Below are positions 1 to 8,115 of a DNA stretch of 29,896 nucleotides, piece by piece. Below the pieces are notes generated by a model that saw only the letters and a list, made by a program, of their open reading frames with translations, did not search any database and was not told the DNA's origin. A program made the translations under genes and the position numbers. Where the stretch lies: the NCBI GenBank assembly GCA_039819085.1, contig JBCBSQ010000025.1, forward strand, positions 1-29,896. The letters run 5' to 3'. Numbering within the stretch: position 1 is the stretch's first letter; the number at the start of each line of letters is the position of its first letter. The DNA comes from MED-G105 sp039819085. Its GTDB lineage: Bacteria > Pseudomonadota > Alphaproteobacteria > Caulobacterales > Parvularculaceae.

Positions 1-33
1 TGACGGCGTAGGGTGTGTTAAGGGCGTTCGAGC

Positions 34-1359
34 ATGAGCCGCAGGTCCGGCAAGACGGCGCGTTTCATCAGCCGTTTCTTTAAAGAACGACAAATCTACC
101 ATCGCAGCGACGGCGTCGTTCATTTCATTTCGATGTCGACTCGAACCCAGATCGCGCTGGCGGTGGTCATCGCGGGCGCGCTGATGTGGGTGGCGTACGC
201 GTCCGTCAATGTCGTCTTTAAAGAGCAGATCATTGTCGCGAAGGACCGCAATGAGCGGGTGCAGCGCGACGCCTACGAGCGCAAACTTGAGCGCGCCCAC
301 CGGGCCTACAACGATATGAACGCCTTGAATGTCGTGCTCCAGGAGGAGTTCGACGAGGCGATGAGCGAAATCGCCAGCCGCCATCAGACGCTTCGGAACA
401 TGGTCGAGCGCAAGACGGCGGTCGATGACGCAATCGAATCCCTCACTCAAAATCTGTCGGAAGCGGGCTTTCCCAATGGCCAGCGTCCGTCAAACAGCAA
501 TCGGATCATGATCGACCTCGCGCCTGCGGAACCCGCGCCGCGCCGGTCGCGTATCTCGGCGCTAGAGCGAGAGGCGTTCCTGGAGGCGCAAGCGATGGGC
601 GGCGCCCCGCGAGACATTCCGGCGAGCAGCGTCGCTACGGAGTCGCTTGAGAAGCTCGATGGCGCCGCAAGGCGGCTCTACACCGAACAGATGCTGTTGC
701 TGGCGCGCGTTGAAGAGACGGCCGAGCGCCGCATTGCGGAACTCCGGCATATCCTGAAGACGACCGGCGTGTCCGCGGAACGCCTTTCGACGCCGAAGAA
801 GATTTCCAACGACATTCTGGCGCAGGGCGGCCCTTTTATTGACCCCGGCAATGTTGCGCGGGCGTCCACAAGATTCTTCCGGCGAACGAATCGCGCCGGA
901 TTGATGATCGACGAGTTGTCTCAACTGACGGCCACAATCGACAATATTCCATTGTCCTCGCCGTTGATCGTGCCACGTCGTCAGACGAGCGGCTTCGGCG
1001 TTCGCCGGGATCCTTTCAACGGGCGGGCGGCGAGCCATCATGGCCTTGATTTCGCCGCCAGATGGGCCTCGCCGATCGTGGCCACAGCGCCAGGACGCGT
1101 CAAATACGCCGGGTATCGGGCGGGTTTTGGGCGGACCGTCGAAATCGATCACGGCAACGGATTTGTCACCCGTTATGCCCATCTACATAAATTTGTGGTC
1201 AAATCCGGGCAGAAGGTGAAGCTACACCAGAAGATCGGGGAACTTGGGAACAGCGGACGCAGCACAGGGCCTCATATCCACTATGAGATCCTGTATAAGG
1301 GGCGGCCGAAGGACCCTGAGAAGTTCATAGAGGCGGGCAGGTATGTTTTCGAAAGCTAA
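34..1359 (+). CDS. Membrane-anchored M23 family metallopeptidase (LmdC-like, bactofilin partner)
   Basis: Predicted zinc-dependent endopeptidase that cuts peptidoglycan cross-links in the periplasm. The 441-residue product has a basic cytoplasmic N-terminus, one membrane segment at about residues 38-60, a long charged and probably coiled-coil region to about 240, and a C-terminal M23/LytM domain at about 315-430. The zinc and catalytic motifs are intact: H335-x3-D339, the YAHLH segment, and H414-x-H416 in GPHIHYE. The start is fixed because an in-frame TAA lies at 19-21 and the ATG at 34 is the first start after it, with AAGGG at 20-24 as ribosome-binding site. Its end overlaps the bactofilin start by 17 nt, which suggests translational coupling. 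In Hyphomonas and Rhodomicrobium a similar peptidase, LmdC, works with the bactofilin BacA. That this is the orthologue is inference. Confidence 0.9.
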   Translation: MSRRSGKTARFISRFFKERQIYHRSDGVVHFISMSTRTQIALAVVIAGALMWVAYASVNVVFKEQIIVAKDRNERVQRDAYERKLERAHRAYNDMNALNVVLQEEFDEAMSEIASRHQTLRNMVERKTAVDDAIESLTQNLSEAGFPNGQRPSNSNRIMIDLAPAEPAPRRSRISALEREAFLEAQAMGGAPRDIPASSVATESLEKLDGAARRLYTEQMLLLARVEETAERRIAELRHILKTTGVSAERLSTPKKISNDILAQGGPFIDPGNVARASTRFFRRTNRAGLMIDELSQLTATIDNIPLSSPLIVPRRQTSGFGVRRDPFNGRAASHHGLDFAARWASPIVATAPGRVKYAGYRAGFGRTVEIDHGNGFVTRYAHLHKFVVKSGQKVKLHQKIGELGNSGRSTGPHIHYEILYKGRPKDPEKFIEAGRYVFES

Positions 1360-1969
1360 GGCGAAGCAAGCGTCGAGCGACGAACGCGCAAAATCTCCGG
1401 CCCAGGAAGCGGTTGCGACAACGACCGCCGCCGCGCCATCAAAAAGGTCCAGCTCCATGAAATCAGCCGGCGTTCCCTCGATTATCTCCGCTGACGTCGT
1501 GATGCGCGGCAATATTGATTCCGCCGGGGAAGTCCAACTGGACGGCGAGCTCGAAGGCGATGTTCGCTCCGCGGTGTTGATCGTTGGCGAGAAAGCGACG
1601 GTCAGGGGCGAGATCATTTGCGAGAACGTCACGGTTCGCGGGCGCGTCGAAGGGGGCATTCGCGCCAAGAGCGTGACCCTCGCCTCAACCGCGCACATTG
1701 AAGGCGACATCCTCCACAGCTCTCTCGCGGTGGAAAGCGGCGCGCACTTTGAAGGCAATTGCCGGCATTCTGATGATCCGCTGACGGACGCCTCTGCGAG
1801 TGACTTCCGGAAATCGCGGCCGTCCGGCCCGGCGCCAAAACCGGCGCTGCCGCGCGACGACGCGTCAGACGCGAGTGGTCAATCCGCGCCGCGCTCCGCT
1901 CCGGCTGCGGTTGGCGCCAATGACGCGCCGTCTTTCCTCAGCCCGACGCGCACCTCGCCGCTTCGTTGA
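1343..1969 (+). CDS. Bactofilin (polymerising cytoskeletal protein)
   Basis: Bactofilins polymerise without nucleotide into filaments on the inner face of the cytoplasmic membrane and position cell-wall enzymes. The 208-residue product has the bactofilin/DUF583 beta-helix at about residues 46-140, with the regular short V/G/E-rich rungs (for example GELEGDV, RGRVEGGI). A low-complexity Pro/Ala/Ser tail follows to 208. The N-terminus begins MFSK, like the membrane-targeting sequence described for Caulobacter BacA. The ATG at 1343 lies inside the end of the M23 peptidase gene, so the two are very probably co-translated. The gene would be called bacA by analogy with Caulobacter and Hyphomonas. 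I leave the symbol empty because bacA also names an unrelated undecaprenyl-pyrophosphate phosphatase. Confidence 0.93.
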   Translation: MFSKAKAKQASSDERAKSPAQEAVATTTAAAPSKRSSSMKSAGVPSIISADVVMRGNIDSAGEVQLDGELEGDVRSAVLIVGEKATVRGEIICENVTVRGRVEGGIRAKSVTLASTAHIEGDILHSSLAVESGAHFEGNCRHSDDPLTDASASDFRKSRPSGPAPKPALPRDDASDASGQSAPRSAPAAVGANDAPSFLSPTRTSPLR

Positions 1970-2027
1970 TCAGCGAGGCGCTCCGCCGTCGGCGTCGGCT
2001 AAAGACATAGCCTCAGCCAAACACCAT

Positions 2028-2045
2028 CCGCGTACCGCGCGGTTT
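2028..2045. terminator. Weak hairpin between convergent bactofilin and prfB
   Basis: A 5-bp perfect stem CCGCG/CGCGG with a 5-nt loop is followed on the plus strand by TTT. It lies in the 126-nt convergent gap after the bactofilin stop. The short U-tract makes it a weak candidate terminator only. Confidence 0.3.
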
Positions 2046-2095
2046 CTCCGATCAAGCGCTGGTTTTACACTCGCCTTGTGACGCCGAGCCGCCCC

Positions 2096-3200
2096 TCAGG
2101 CGCCGGCGACGCGCTGCGCAAGCGCAGCGGTCAGGAATGGGTCGAGAGAGCCATCGAGGACATCGTCCGGGCTCGGACTTTCAACTTGCGTGCGCAGATC
2201 TTTGACCATTTGATAAGGCTGCAGCACATAACTGCGAATCTGGTGCCCCCAGCCAATGTCGGTCTTGGCCGCCGCGCTCGCAGCCGCCTCTTCCTCGCGC
2301 TTTTGCAGCTCTAGCTCATAAAGCCGCGCCCGCAACATGTTCCAGGCCGTCGCCCGGTTCTTGTGCTGGGAGCGTTCATTCTGGCACTGAACAACAATTC
2401 CCGTCGGCTCATGGGTGATGCGCACAGCTGAGTCGGTGGTGTTGACGTGCTGTCCGCCGGCGCCGGACGCGCGAAATGTATCGATGCGGCAGTCGCTCTC
2501 GTTAACTTCGATCTCAATGCGATCGTCGATCTCCGGATACACCCAGACCGACGCGAAGGACGTGTGGCGGCGCGCATTTGAATCATAGGGCGAGATCCGC
2601 ACGAGACGATGAACGCCCGATTCGGTTTTCAACCATCCGTAGGCGTTGTGTCCACGAACGTGAACAGTCGCGGACTTGATCCCCGCCTCCTCGCCTGGCT
2701 GCTCGTCAATGACGTCAACCTTGAAGCCGCCTTTCTGCGCCCACCGCACGTACATGCGAAGGAGCATCGACGCCCAGTCATTCGATTCCGTGCCGCCGGC
2801 GCCGGGATGCACTTCGAGGTAACAGTTGTTGCGGTCCGCCTCGCCCGACAGAAGCGCCTCGGTCTCCGCTTTCGCGGCGCGGTCGGCGAGCGCGCGCAGA
2901 AGGCCATCGACTTCCGCAAGAGCGCCGTCGTCACCCTCCGACTCAGCAAGCTCCGCAAGATCCAGAAGATCGGACAGTTCATCCGCAATTTCGCTGACGG
3001 CCGCCATTTGGCCCGCAAGCGAGGTGCGCTCCTGCATGAGTTGCTGCGCCGCCTCCGGATCGTTCCAAAGGTCGGGGTCCTCGGCTTTGGCGTTCAGCTC
3101 CTCCAGCCGGTTTGTTGCGACATCCCAGTCAAAGACGCCTCCTCAGCAGCGACACCGACTGCTTGATTTGATCCGAGAGATGTTCGAACTCAGCACGCAT
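2096..3200 (-). CDS. prfB: Peptide chain release factor 2, expressed by programmed +1 frameshift
   Basis: RF2 recognises UGA and UAA stop codons and triggers peptidyl-tRNA hydrolysis on the ribosome. The gene starts at ATG 3200 (AAGGG upstream), runs 23 codons to an in-frame TGA at 3131-3129, and continues in the +1 frame from the GAC at 3130. The joined product is 367 residues, the usual RF2 length. The second frame alone would give a 313-residue protein lacking the N-terminal domain. The hydrolysis motif GGQ falls at joined residues 248-250, next to E. coli RF2 numbering (250-252). The stop-recognition tripeptide reads SPY at 203-205 where E. coli has SPF. It lies downstream of mrcA on the same strand, 173 nt away. 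Expression should be autoregulated through the frameshift. Confidence 0.96.
3128..3143 (-). promoter_or_regulatory. prfB: prfB programmed +1 frameshift signal
   Basis: Read on the minus strand the site is AGG AGG CGT CTT TGA C. An internal Shine-Dalgarno (AGGAGG, 3143-3138) lies 3 nt before the slippery CTT, followed by TGA in poor context (next base C). This is the same architecture and spacing as the well-studied E. coli prfB site. Low RF2 makes the ribosome pause at TGA and slip from CTT to TTT, so RF2 controls its own level. Confidence 0.96.
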
Positions 3201-3349
3201 GGACAAATCCCTTCCAGCCGCCCCGCCCCGCCCTGACGCGGAGCCTCAATGGGACGCGGACAAATACGTATCGACCTTTTAGCCGGCGACGCCTTCATCT
3301 CAAATGTTGGTTGATCGCGCGCGCGCGTCAAGCGCGAGACAGACGGGCG

Positions 3350-3371
3350 GCGAGCGCATTTCGACGCTCGC
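3350..3371 (-). terminator. Hairpin just after the mrcA stop
   Basis: A perfect 7-bp stem (GCGAGCG/CGCTCGC) with an 8-nt loop begins 2 nt past the mrcA stop codon. No U-tract follows on the minus strand, so it may be an mRNA 3'-end or processing structure and not an intrinsic terminator. Confidence 0.35.
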
Positions 3372-3373
3372 GC

Positions 3374-6040
3374 TCAATAAAGTCCGTTCAGATCTTCACT
3401 CGGCTCGACCTCATCCACGGGGCCTTCCGCCAGCGGATCAAGGTCAAACCCGTCGTCGAAGACCGGCTCGTCGCCGAAGGTGTCCTCCGCCTTGAACGCC
3501 TCCAGAATGACGTTCGCCTCGCCCGGGGCGGCGGGTCGGCCCGACTTGGCGTTCACACGGACAAGCCTGATGCCGGACGGCACGCGGAACGGCACGCCCG
3601 GCGTTTCGGCTAGCGCCTCGGACATAAAGTCGCCGAAGATTGGCGCGGCCACCTTGCCGCCCGCTTCGCCCTGTCCGAGCGTCGTCGGCAGGTCGAAACC
3701 GACAAAGACGCCGACGGCGAGATCCGGGGCGAAACCGACAAACCAGGCGTCTTTATATTCATTGGTCGTGCCGGTCTTTCCGGCGACGGGCTTCTCGACC
3801 ATCCGGCGCACCCGCGATCCCGTGCCGCGGGCGACGACGCCTTCGAGCATCGACACCATCTGATAAGCGGTGCGCGGATCAATCGCCTGCTCGCGCGCGT
3901 CTTCAAGGTTCGGCTCTTCCTGACCTTGCCAGAGCGCAGCCGAACACATCTCGCAAGCGCGGTCGTCTTCGCGGAAGATCGTCGCGCCTGTCCGGTCCTG
4001 AATACGGTCGACAAGAAATGGCTCCACTGACTTTCCGCCATTGACGAAGGTGGCGTAGCCAGCGGTTAGACGCATCAGCGTCGTCTCGCCGGAGCCGAGC
4101 GAAATCGCAAGTTCCCTCGGTAGACGGTCGGACAGCTTGAAGCGGCTCGCGTACTCGACAATACGGCCGATGCCGAGATCCTGGGCGAGGCGCGCGGTCA
4201 TGGTGTTGCGCGACTGTTCGATGCCGAGACGAAGCGTGCTCTCACCATAAAATCGTCCGGCCACGTAGTTTCCCGGCTTCCACCAGCTGTCGATGCTCGG
4301 CGCGACGAACGGCGCGTCGAGAACGATGCTTGAGGGCGTATAGCCGCTGTCGAGCGCGGCGGCGTAAACGAATGGCTTGAACGTCGAACCAGGCTGTCGA
4401 AGCGCCTGAACCGCACGGTTGAACTCGGAAAGCTGGAAAGAGAAGCCGCCGACCATGGCGAGGACCCGGCCCGTATGCGGGTCAAGCGCAACGAGCGCTC
4501 CGTTCACCGATGGCGGCTGTTGCAGTTCAAAAGCCGGCGCGCCGTCGATCCGACGCTGCGGCGCGTCGGCGCTCGCCGCCAACTCGGCGACAGCGTCTGT
4601 ATCCGGATTATCGCCATCCGCGGTCTGATCGACAAGCAGCGGCGAGACATAAACGAGATCGCCCCGGTTGAGGACGTCCGACGTCTTCTTCACCTCGGGA
4701 CCTTGCGTATCAGCGGACTGATGCGCGCGCGCCCAGGCAAGAGCGTCAAGCGGGATCACGCCGCGCGTCTCGGCGTCGAGGGCGATGCTCGCGGTCTTGT
4801 CGCCCGCCTCCAGCACAATCGCCGGCCGCCAGGGCGCAAGATCGTCGACGATCTTCGAATGGTCGGCCACCGCCTCAAATGTCGGCTCAAGCGCTTCGGC
4901 GTCGTCGCCGGCGAGATCCAGCGTGTCGATCGGACCGCGCCAGCCGTGACGCCGGTCATACTCCACAAGCCACTTGCGCAATGTGGCGCCGGCGGCGTCC
5001 TGAAGGCGCGGATCCAAGGTCGTTCGGATCGACAACCCGCCATCGTATAGGCCTTCCGCGCCGTAACGATTGGCGACCTGTTTGCGCACTTCTTCGGCGA
5101 AATACTCAGCTGCCCAATCACGCGCGCCGAGCGGCGGAGCGATTTCCGCGTCAAGCGGCGACGCCTTCGCCGCTTCGGCGATATCGGCCGGCAATTCTCC
5201 ATCCTCGACCATTCGGCCGATCACCCAATTTCGCCGCTCCGTCGCGCGTTCGCGATTTCGCACTGGATGGTAATTGCTTGGGCCTTTCGGAATGGCGGCG
5301 AGGTACGCCGCCTCCTGCACCGTCAGTTCGTCGAGCGACTTGTCGAAATAGTTCAGCGCCGCCGCCGCGACGCCATAGGAACGGTTCCCGAGATAGATCT
5401 CGTTCAAGTAAAGCTCGAGGATTTCATCCTTTTCGTAGGCGCGCTCGATCCGGCGGGCGATCAGCCATTCCCGTAGCTTGCGTTCGATCCGCTGCTCGCT
5501 CGACAAAAGAAAATTCTTCGCCACCTGCTGCGTGATCGTGGAGCCGCCTTCGAGCCGCCGTCCATTCAGAATGTTGCTGATATTGGAGATCTGTGAACGG
5601 ACGACGCCTTTCATGTCGACGCCGCCATGCTCGTAAAAGCTCTTGTCCTCAGCCGAGATGAAGGCCTGCTTCACGAGGTCGGGAATCGCGTCGATCGGCA
5701 CGAAAATGCGCCGTTCGCGCGCGAACTCCGCGACGAGCGAGCCATCGCCCGCGTAAACGCGGGTGGTGACCGGCGGCGCATAGTCCGCAAGCTGTTGATA
5801 GTCAGGCAGGTCCTGGCTGAGGTTATTCAGATAGAGCGCCGCGCCGCCGCCCGCCGCGATCGCGCCGAGCATGCCAATCCCGAAGAGCGTCGCGACAATG
5901 TTCAACGCAACGCCAACAAACTTCCGTCCACCCAAACGCGGCGCGTCGCTTTCGCCCCGCGGCGCTCTGGGCGATTGCGGCGGCTCGCGCCGTTCCGCGA
6001 CGAGAGGCGCGTTCTCTTGCTTGAACAGGTCGTGCTCCAT
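3374..6040 (-). CDS. mrcA: Penicillin-binding protein 1A (class A, bifunctional)
   Basis: Bifunctional peptidoglycan synthase: it polymerises lipid II into glycan strands and cross-links the stem peptides in the periplasm. The 888-residue product has a cytoplasmic N-terminus, one membrane anchor at about residues 42-70, a GT51 glycosyltransferase domain (catalytic E131 in the EDKSFYEHGG motif), an OB-like linker and a transpeptidase domain. All three penicillin-binding motifs are present: S552-T-F-K555, S610-R-N612 and K755-T-G. The C-terminal about 90 residues are acidic. The amidase gene lies upstream and prfB downstream on the same strand, an arrangement common in alphaproteobacteria. Confidence 0.96.
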   Translation of the reverse strand: MEHDLFKQENAPLVAERREPPQSPRAPRGESDAPRLGGRKFVGVALNIVATLFGIGMLGAIAAGGGAALYLNNLSQDLPDYQQLADYAPPVTTRVYAGDGSLVAEFARERRIFVPIDAIPDLVKQAFISAEDKSFYEHGGVDMKGVVRSQISNISNILNGRRLEGGSTITQQVAKNFLLSSEQRIERKLREWLIARRIERAYEKDEILELYLNEIYLGNRSYGVAAAALNYFDKSLDELTVQEAAYLAAIPKGPSNYHPVRNRERATERRNWVIGRMVEDGELPADIAEAAKASPLDAEIAPPLGARDWAAEYFAEEVRKQVANRYGAEGLYDGGLSIRTTLDPRLQDAAGATLRKWLVEYDRRHGWRGPIDTLDLAGDDAEALEPTFEAVADHSKIVDDLAPWRPAIVLEAGDKTASIALDAETRGVIPLDALAWARAHQSADTQGPEVKKTSDVLNRGDLVYVSPLLVDQTADGDNPDTDAVAELAASADAPQRRIDGAPAFELQQPPSVNGALVALDPHTGRVLAMVGGFSFQLSEFNRAVQALRQPGSTFKPFVYAAALDSGYTPSSIVLDAPFVAPSIDSWWKPGNYVAGRFYGESTLRLGIEQSRNTMTARLAQDLGIGRIVEYASRFKLSDRLPRELAISLGSGETTLMRLTAGYATFVNGGKSVEPFLVDRIQDRTGATIFREDDRACEMCSAALWQGQEEPNLEDAREQAIDPRTAYQMVSMLEGVVARGTGSRVRRMVEKPVAGKTGTTNEYKDAWFVGFAPDLAVGVFVGFDLPTTLGQGEAGGKVAAPIFGDFMSEALAETPGVPFRVPSGIRLVRVNAKSGRPAAPGEANVILEAFKAEDTFGDEPVFDDGFDLDPLAEGPVDEVEPSEDLNGLY

Positions 6041-6263
6041 ACCGTCACACTCTTTGCCTGAAAGGCCTCGCTCTGCCTACTTGCCCCATCGAACCTTAAG
6101 CCCGACCCACATCAAACGCCGCGCCCATCGGCCGTTTCGCGGCCAGAAATGGCCTTCCGCGTGTGCGACACCCTCAAGTGGGGTAACCGATCACGCCGTG
6201 TTTTCCTATCATCCGCGCCAAGGCGTCCTTTAAAATTTTCGTTCGGTGGCGGGGATAACTCGC

Positions 6264-7721
6264 TCAGCGCGAGGTCGACTCTGAGGCGTTCGCATGGCGG
6301 TCAGACGGCAACGCGTCGAAATAAGCCTCAATGGCGTCGGCCACGGCTTTCATCGTGCGTGAGCGCCAAGCGTCGGAAACGAAGTTCTTTTCGTCATCGG
6401 CGTTGGACAGAAACCCGAGCTCCAGCAAAACCGCAGGCACGTCCGGCGCGAGCAGGACGCGCAAATCGCCTCGCCGATGCGTATTGTTCAGAAGGGGCGT
6501 CACGCCGCCGAGCTTCGCGACGATTAGCTCCGCAAGCTGGTCCGATCGGCTTCCCGTGTGTTCATGCGCAAGGTCAAAGAGAATTCCCCGGACATCCGGG
6601 TCCGTGCGGCGAAGATCGACGTCGAAGACGACAAGGTCGCCCTCCTCTTCCGCCACCACGGCCGAGCGCTGGGTGCCTTCTTCAGACAGAGTATAGACTG
6701 ACGCGCCGCGCACGGACCGGTCCTTCAAGGCGTCAGCGTGAATGGAGATAAAGAGGTCCGCCCCGGCGCTGCGGGCGATCGGCGCGCGCTCTTGCAGCGC
6801 AAGCCGCTGGTCGCCGGACCGGGTCATGACGACCTTGTATCCGCCAGCCGCCTCCAATCGCGCTTTTAAGGCCTTCGCGGCCGCAAGGGTGACGGATTTC
6901 TCTTTCGTGCCGCCGGCGCCGATTGCGCCTGGGTCCGTGCCGCCATGGCCGGGATCGATGACCACCACTTTCTTGTCGTTGTGAGATGTCTTGTCGCGCG
7001 CGGACCTGGCGTCGGGAGATTGAGCGCGGGTCGTTTGCGCCACGACTGTCGGCGCGTCGGCGCCGCGCTCCGGCTGCGACTGGCGCTGCGCCGCCAAACT
7101 GTCGTTGCGCGGCTTCGCCGAAGGCGTGGCCGGGGCACCTGACTCGGCGAGTTGTTTTTCGCTTTTCGCCGAGGGCGCGTCGACCTCCTGGGTCGGCGCG
7201 CTAACGGACGACGTTTTTGCAGGCGGCGCGGGCGGCGGCGCGGAAGGAGCGGCGATCCCGAGACTGGCGAGAAACGCGACCTTGTCCGCGGCCGACACAT
7301 CAATCACCAGGCGATGAAGCGGATTCTGCCTGGAGGGCGGAATGACGAACGCCTCGTCAATCTTGACGGTCCGTTTAAGCGGCATCGATACGCGCGCCAC
7401 CGCCCCTTCATTCGGGGCGTATTGCGCGGTCTTCACAAGACCGCGGCCCTTCACTCTGCGCGCGCTGGGATGAACGGAGGCGAGATTGGAGAACTCGACA
7501 TACAACGTGCCTGCGCCGGCGCCGTCACCGCTGATGCGGTATTCCGGAGCGCCTTTAACGTCGAACACGATCCGGGTCTTGTTAGCTGTCGCCGCGCCAA
7601 AACGAACGCTGCGCAATTCGCTCGCCTCCTGCGCTGAGGCGTCGACAGACGTCGCCGCCAGAGCAAACAGCAAGATCGCTACGCGCCATGCGCCGACTAT
7701 CGCGCGTTCTCCCGGTCCCAT
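6264..7721 (-). CDS. amiC: N-acetylmuramoyl-L-alanine amidase with AMIN domain (AmiC-like)
   Basis: Zinc amidase that cleaves stem peptides from muramic acid, typically at the division septum. I choose the ATG at 7721 because it gives a clean signal peptide (hydrophobic run, cleavage near ASA-QE) and a 485-residue protein. The frame stays open to 7958, but that extension runs through two hairpins and a terminator and has no leader-like features. A start at 7742 is also possible. An AMIN septal-targeting domain lies at about residues 38-90, then a Pro/Ala/Ser-rich linker, then Amidase_3. The zinc and catalytic residues are visible: H259 (DPGHGG), E274, H328 (SIHADA) and E434 (LLELGFLSN). It is divergent from rne and upstream of mrcA. 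Confidence 0.92.
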   Translation of the reverse strand: MGPGERAIVGAWRVAILLFALAATSVDASAQEASELRSVRFGAATANKTRIVFDVKGAPEYRISGDGAGAGTLYVEFSNLASVHPSARRVKGRGLVKTAQYAPNEGAVARVSMPLKRTVKIDEAFVIPPSRQNPLHRLVIDVSAADKVAFLASLGIAAPSAPPPAPPAKTSSVSAPTQEVDAPSAKSEKQLAESGAPATPSAKPRNDSLAAQRQSQPERGADAPTVVAQTTRAQSPDARSARDKTSHNDKKVVVIDPGHGGTDPGAIGAGGTKEKSVTLAAAKALKARLEAAGGYKVVMTRSGDQRLALQERAPIARSAGADLFISIHADALKDRSVRGASVYTLSEEGTQRSAVVAEEEGDLVVFDVDLRRTDPDVRGILFDLAHEHTGSRSDQLAELIVAKLGGVTPLLNNTHRRGDLRVLLAPDVPAVLLELGFLSNADDEKNFVSDAWRSRTMKAVADAIEAYFDALPSDRHANASESTSR

Positions 7722-7880
7722 GCGACTCGCTTCTTCTCCCATTGGGCGATCGATCCCATACGCCCCCGTTCGCGCGGCATCGACGTTGCGGCCGGGACCA
7801 GGAGCTTGCGGCGCGCAGACCTCGGCGGCGAGCCAACGGCGTTTGGTACCGAGACTCGTCGAAAAGGTTCCCTTGGCTGT

Positions 7881-7919
7881 GAAAAAATAAAGCCGCGCGA
7901 CCGCCGCAATCGGCCGCGC
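7881..7919 (-). terminator. Strong intrinsic terminator on the minus strand upstream of amiC
   Basis: On the minus strand, GCGCGGCCG pairs with CGGTCGCGC across a 7-nt loop (9 bp, one G-U), followed by GGC and then TTTATTTTTT. This is the best intrinsic terminator in the window. It stands 160 nt before the chosen amiC start, so it must end a short upstream RNA or act as an attenuator of amiC. Confidence 0.75.
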
Positions 7920-7970
7920 TGCGGGTCTTTTCACACGCGAAGCCTCACGCTTCGCCAAACAACGTTCGGA
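7881..7970 (-). ncRNA. Candidate small RNA or amiC leader attenuator
   Basis: Minus-strand segment holding a perfect 7-bp hairpin (7937-7955, GCGAAGC/GCTTCGC, 5-nt loop) followed 17 nt later by a terminator hairpin and U-run (7919-7881). A CtrA-type box lies just upstream at 7979-7993. The arrangement is that of a short terminated RNA of about 80-90 nt. I see no clear -10 element, so the 5' end is a guess. It could equally be a conditional leader of the amiC-mrcA mRNA. Confidence 0.4.
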
Positions 7971-7978
7971 TGGCGTAT

Positions 7979-7993
7979 TTAATCGAGCGTTAA
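7979..7993. promoter_or_regulatory. CtrA-type binding site TTAA-N7-TTAA
   Basis: TTAATCGAGCGTTAA matches the full alphaproteobacterial CtrA consensus exactly: two TTAA half sites with a 7-nt spacer. It lies in the divergent region between amiC and rne, immediately upstream of the terminated minus-strand structure. Binding is inferred from the motif alone. Confidence 0.6.
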
Positions 7994-8001
7994 TCGCTTT
8001 A

Positions 8002-8014
8002 CCATCATTGATGG
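8002..8014. promoter_or_regulatory. 13-bp palindrome next to the CtrA-type box
   Basis: CCATCATTGATGG is a perfect odd palindrome (6-bp arms, one central base) 8 nt from the CtrA-type box. It could be an operator. No regulator is identified. Confidence 0.25.
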
Positions 8015-8115
8015 AAAACCCATTTCACAAACAGGGTGTTTCGCCGCCCGAACGCGAATTTGCGGCGGCGGTTCAACTCCTGGGCGCAATGGGACGCCCG
8101 TCGAACGACGGATAG
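8011..8115 (+). CDS. Possible 34-residue small protein in the amiC-rne region
   Basis: ATG at 8011 to TAG at 8115 encodes 34 residues beginning MENPFHKQG and ending SNDG, mostly polar with an Ala/Leu-rich middle. Codon use looks acceptable, with GAA, GCG and CTG common. There is no Shine-Dalgarno, so it would have to be leaderless or a chance frame. It lies just downstream of the CtrA-type box. The product is not recognised and the evidence is weak. Confidence 0.15.
   Translation: MENPFHKQGVSPPEREFAAAVQLLGAMGRPSNDG

Noticed and set aside
3314..3326. Alternating CG run as possible Z-DNA element
   Set aside because: Short and expected by chance in GC-rich DNA; no functional context.
7722..7958. 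N-terminal extension of the amidase to 7958
   Set aside because: It would run through two hairpins and an intrinsic terminator and would bury the signal peptide.
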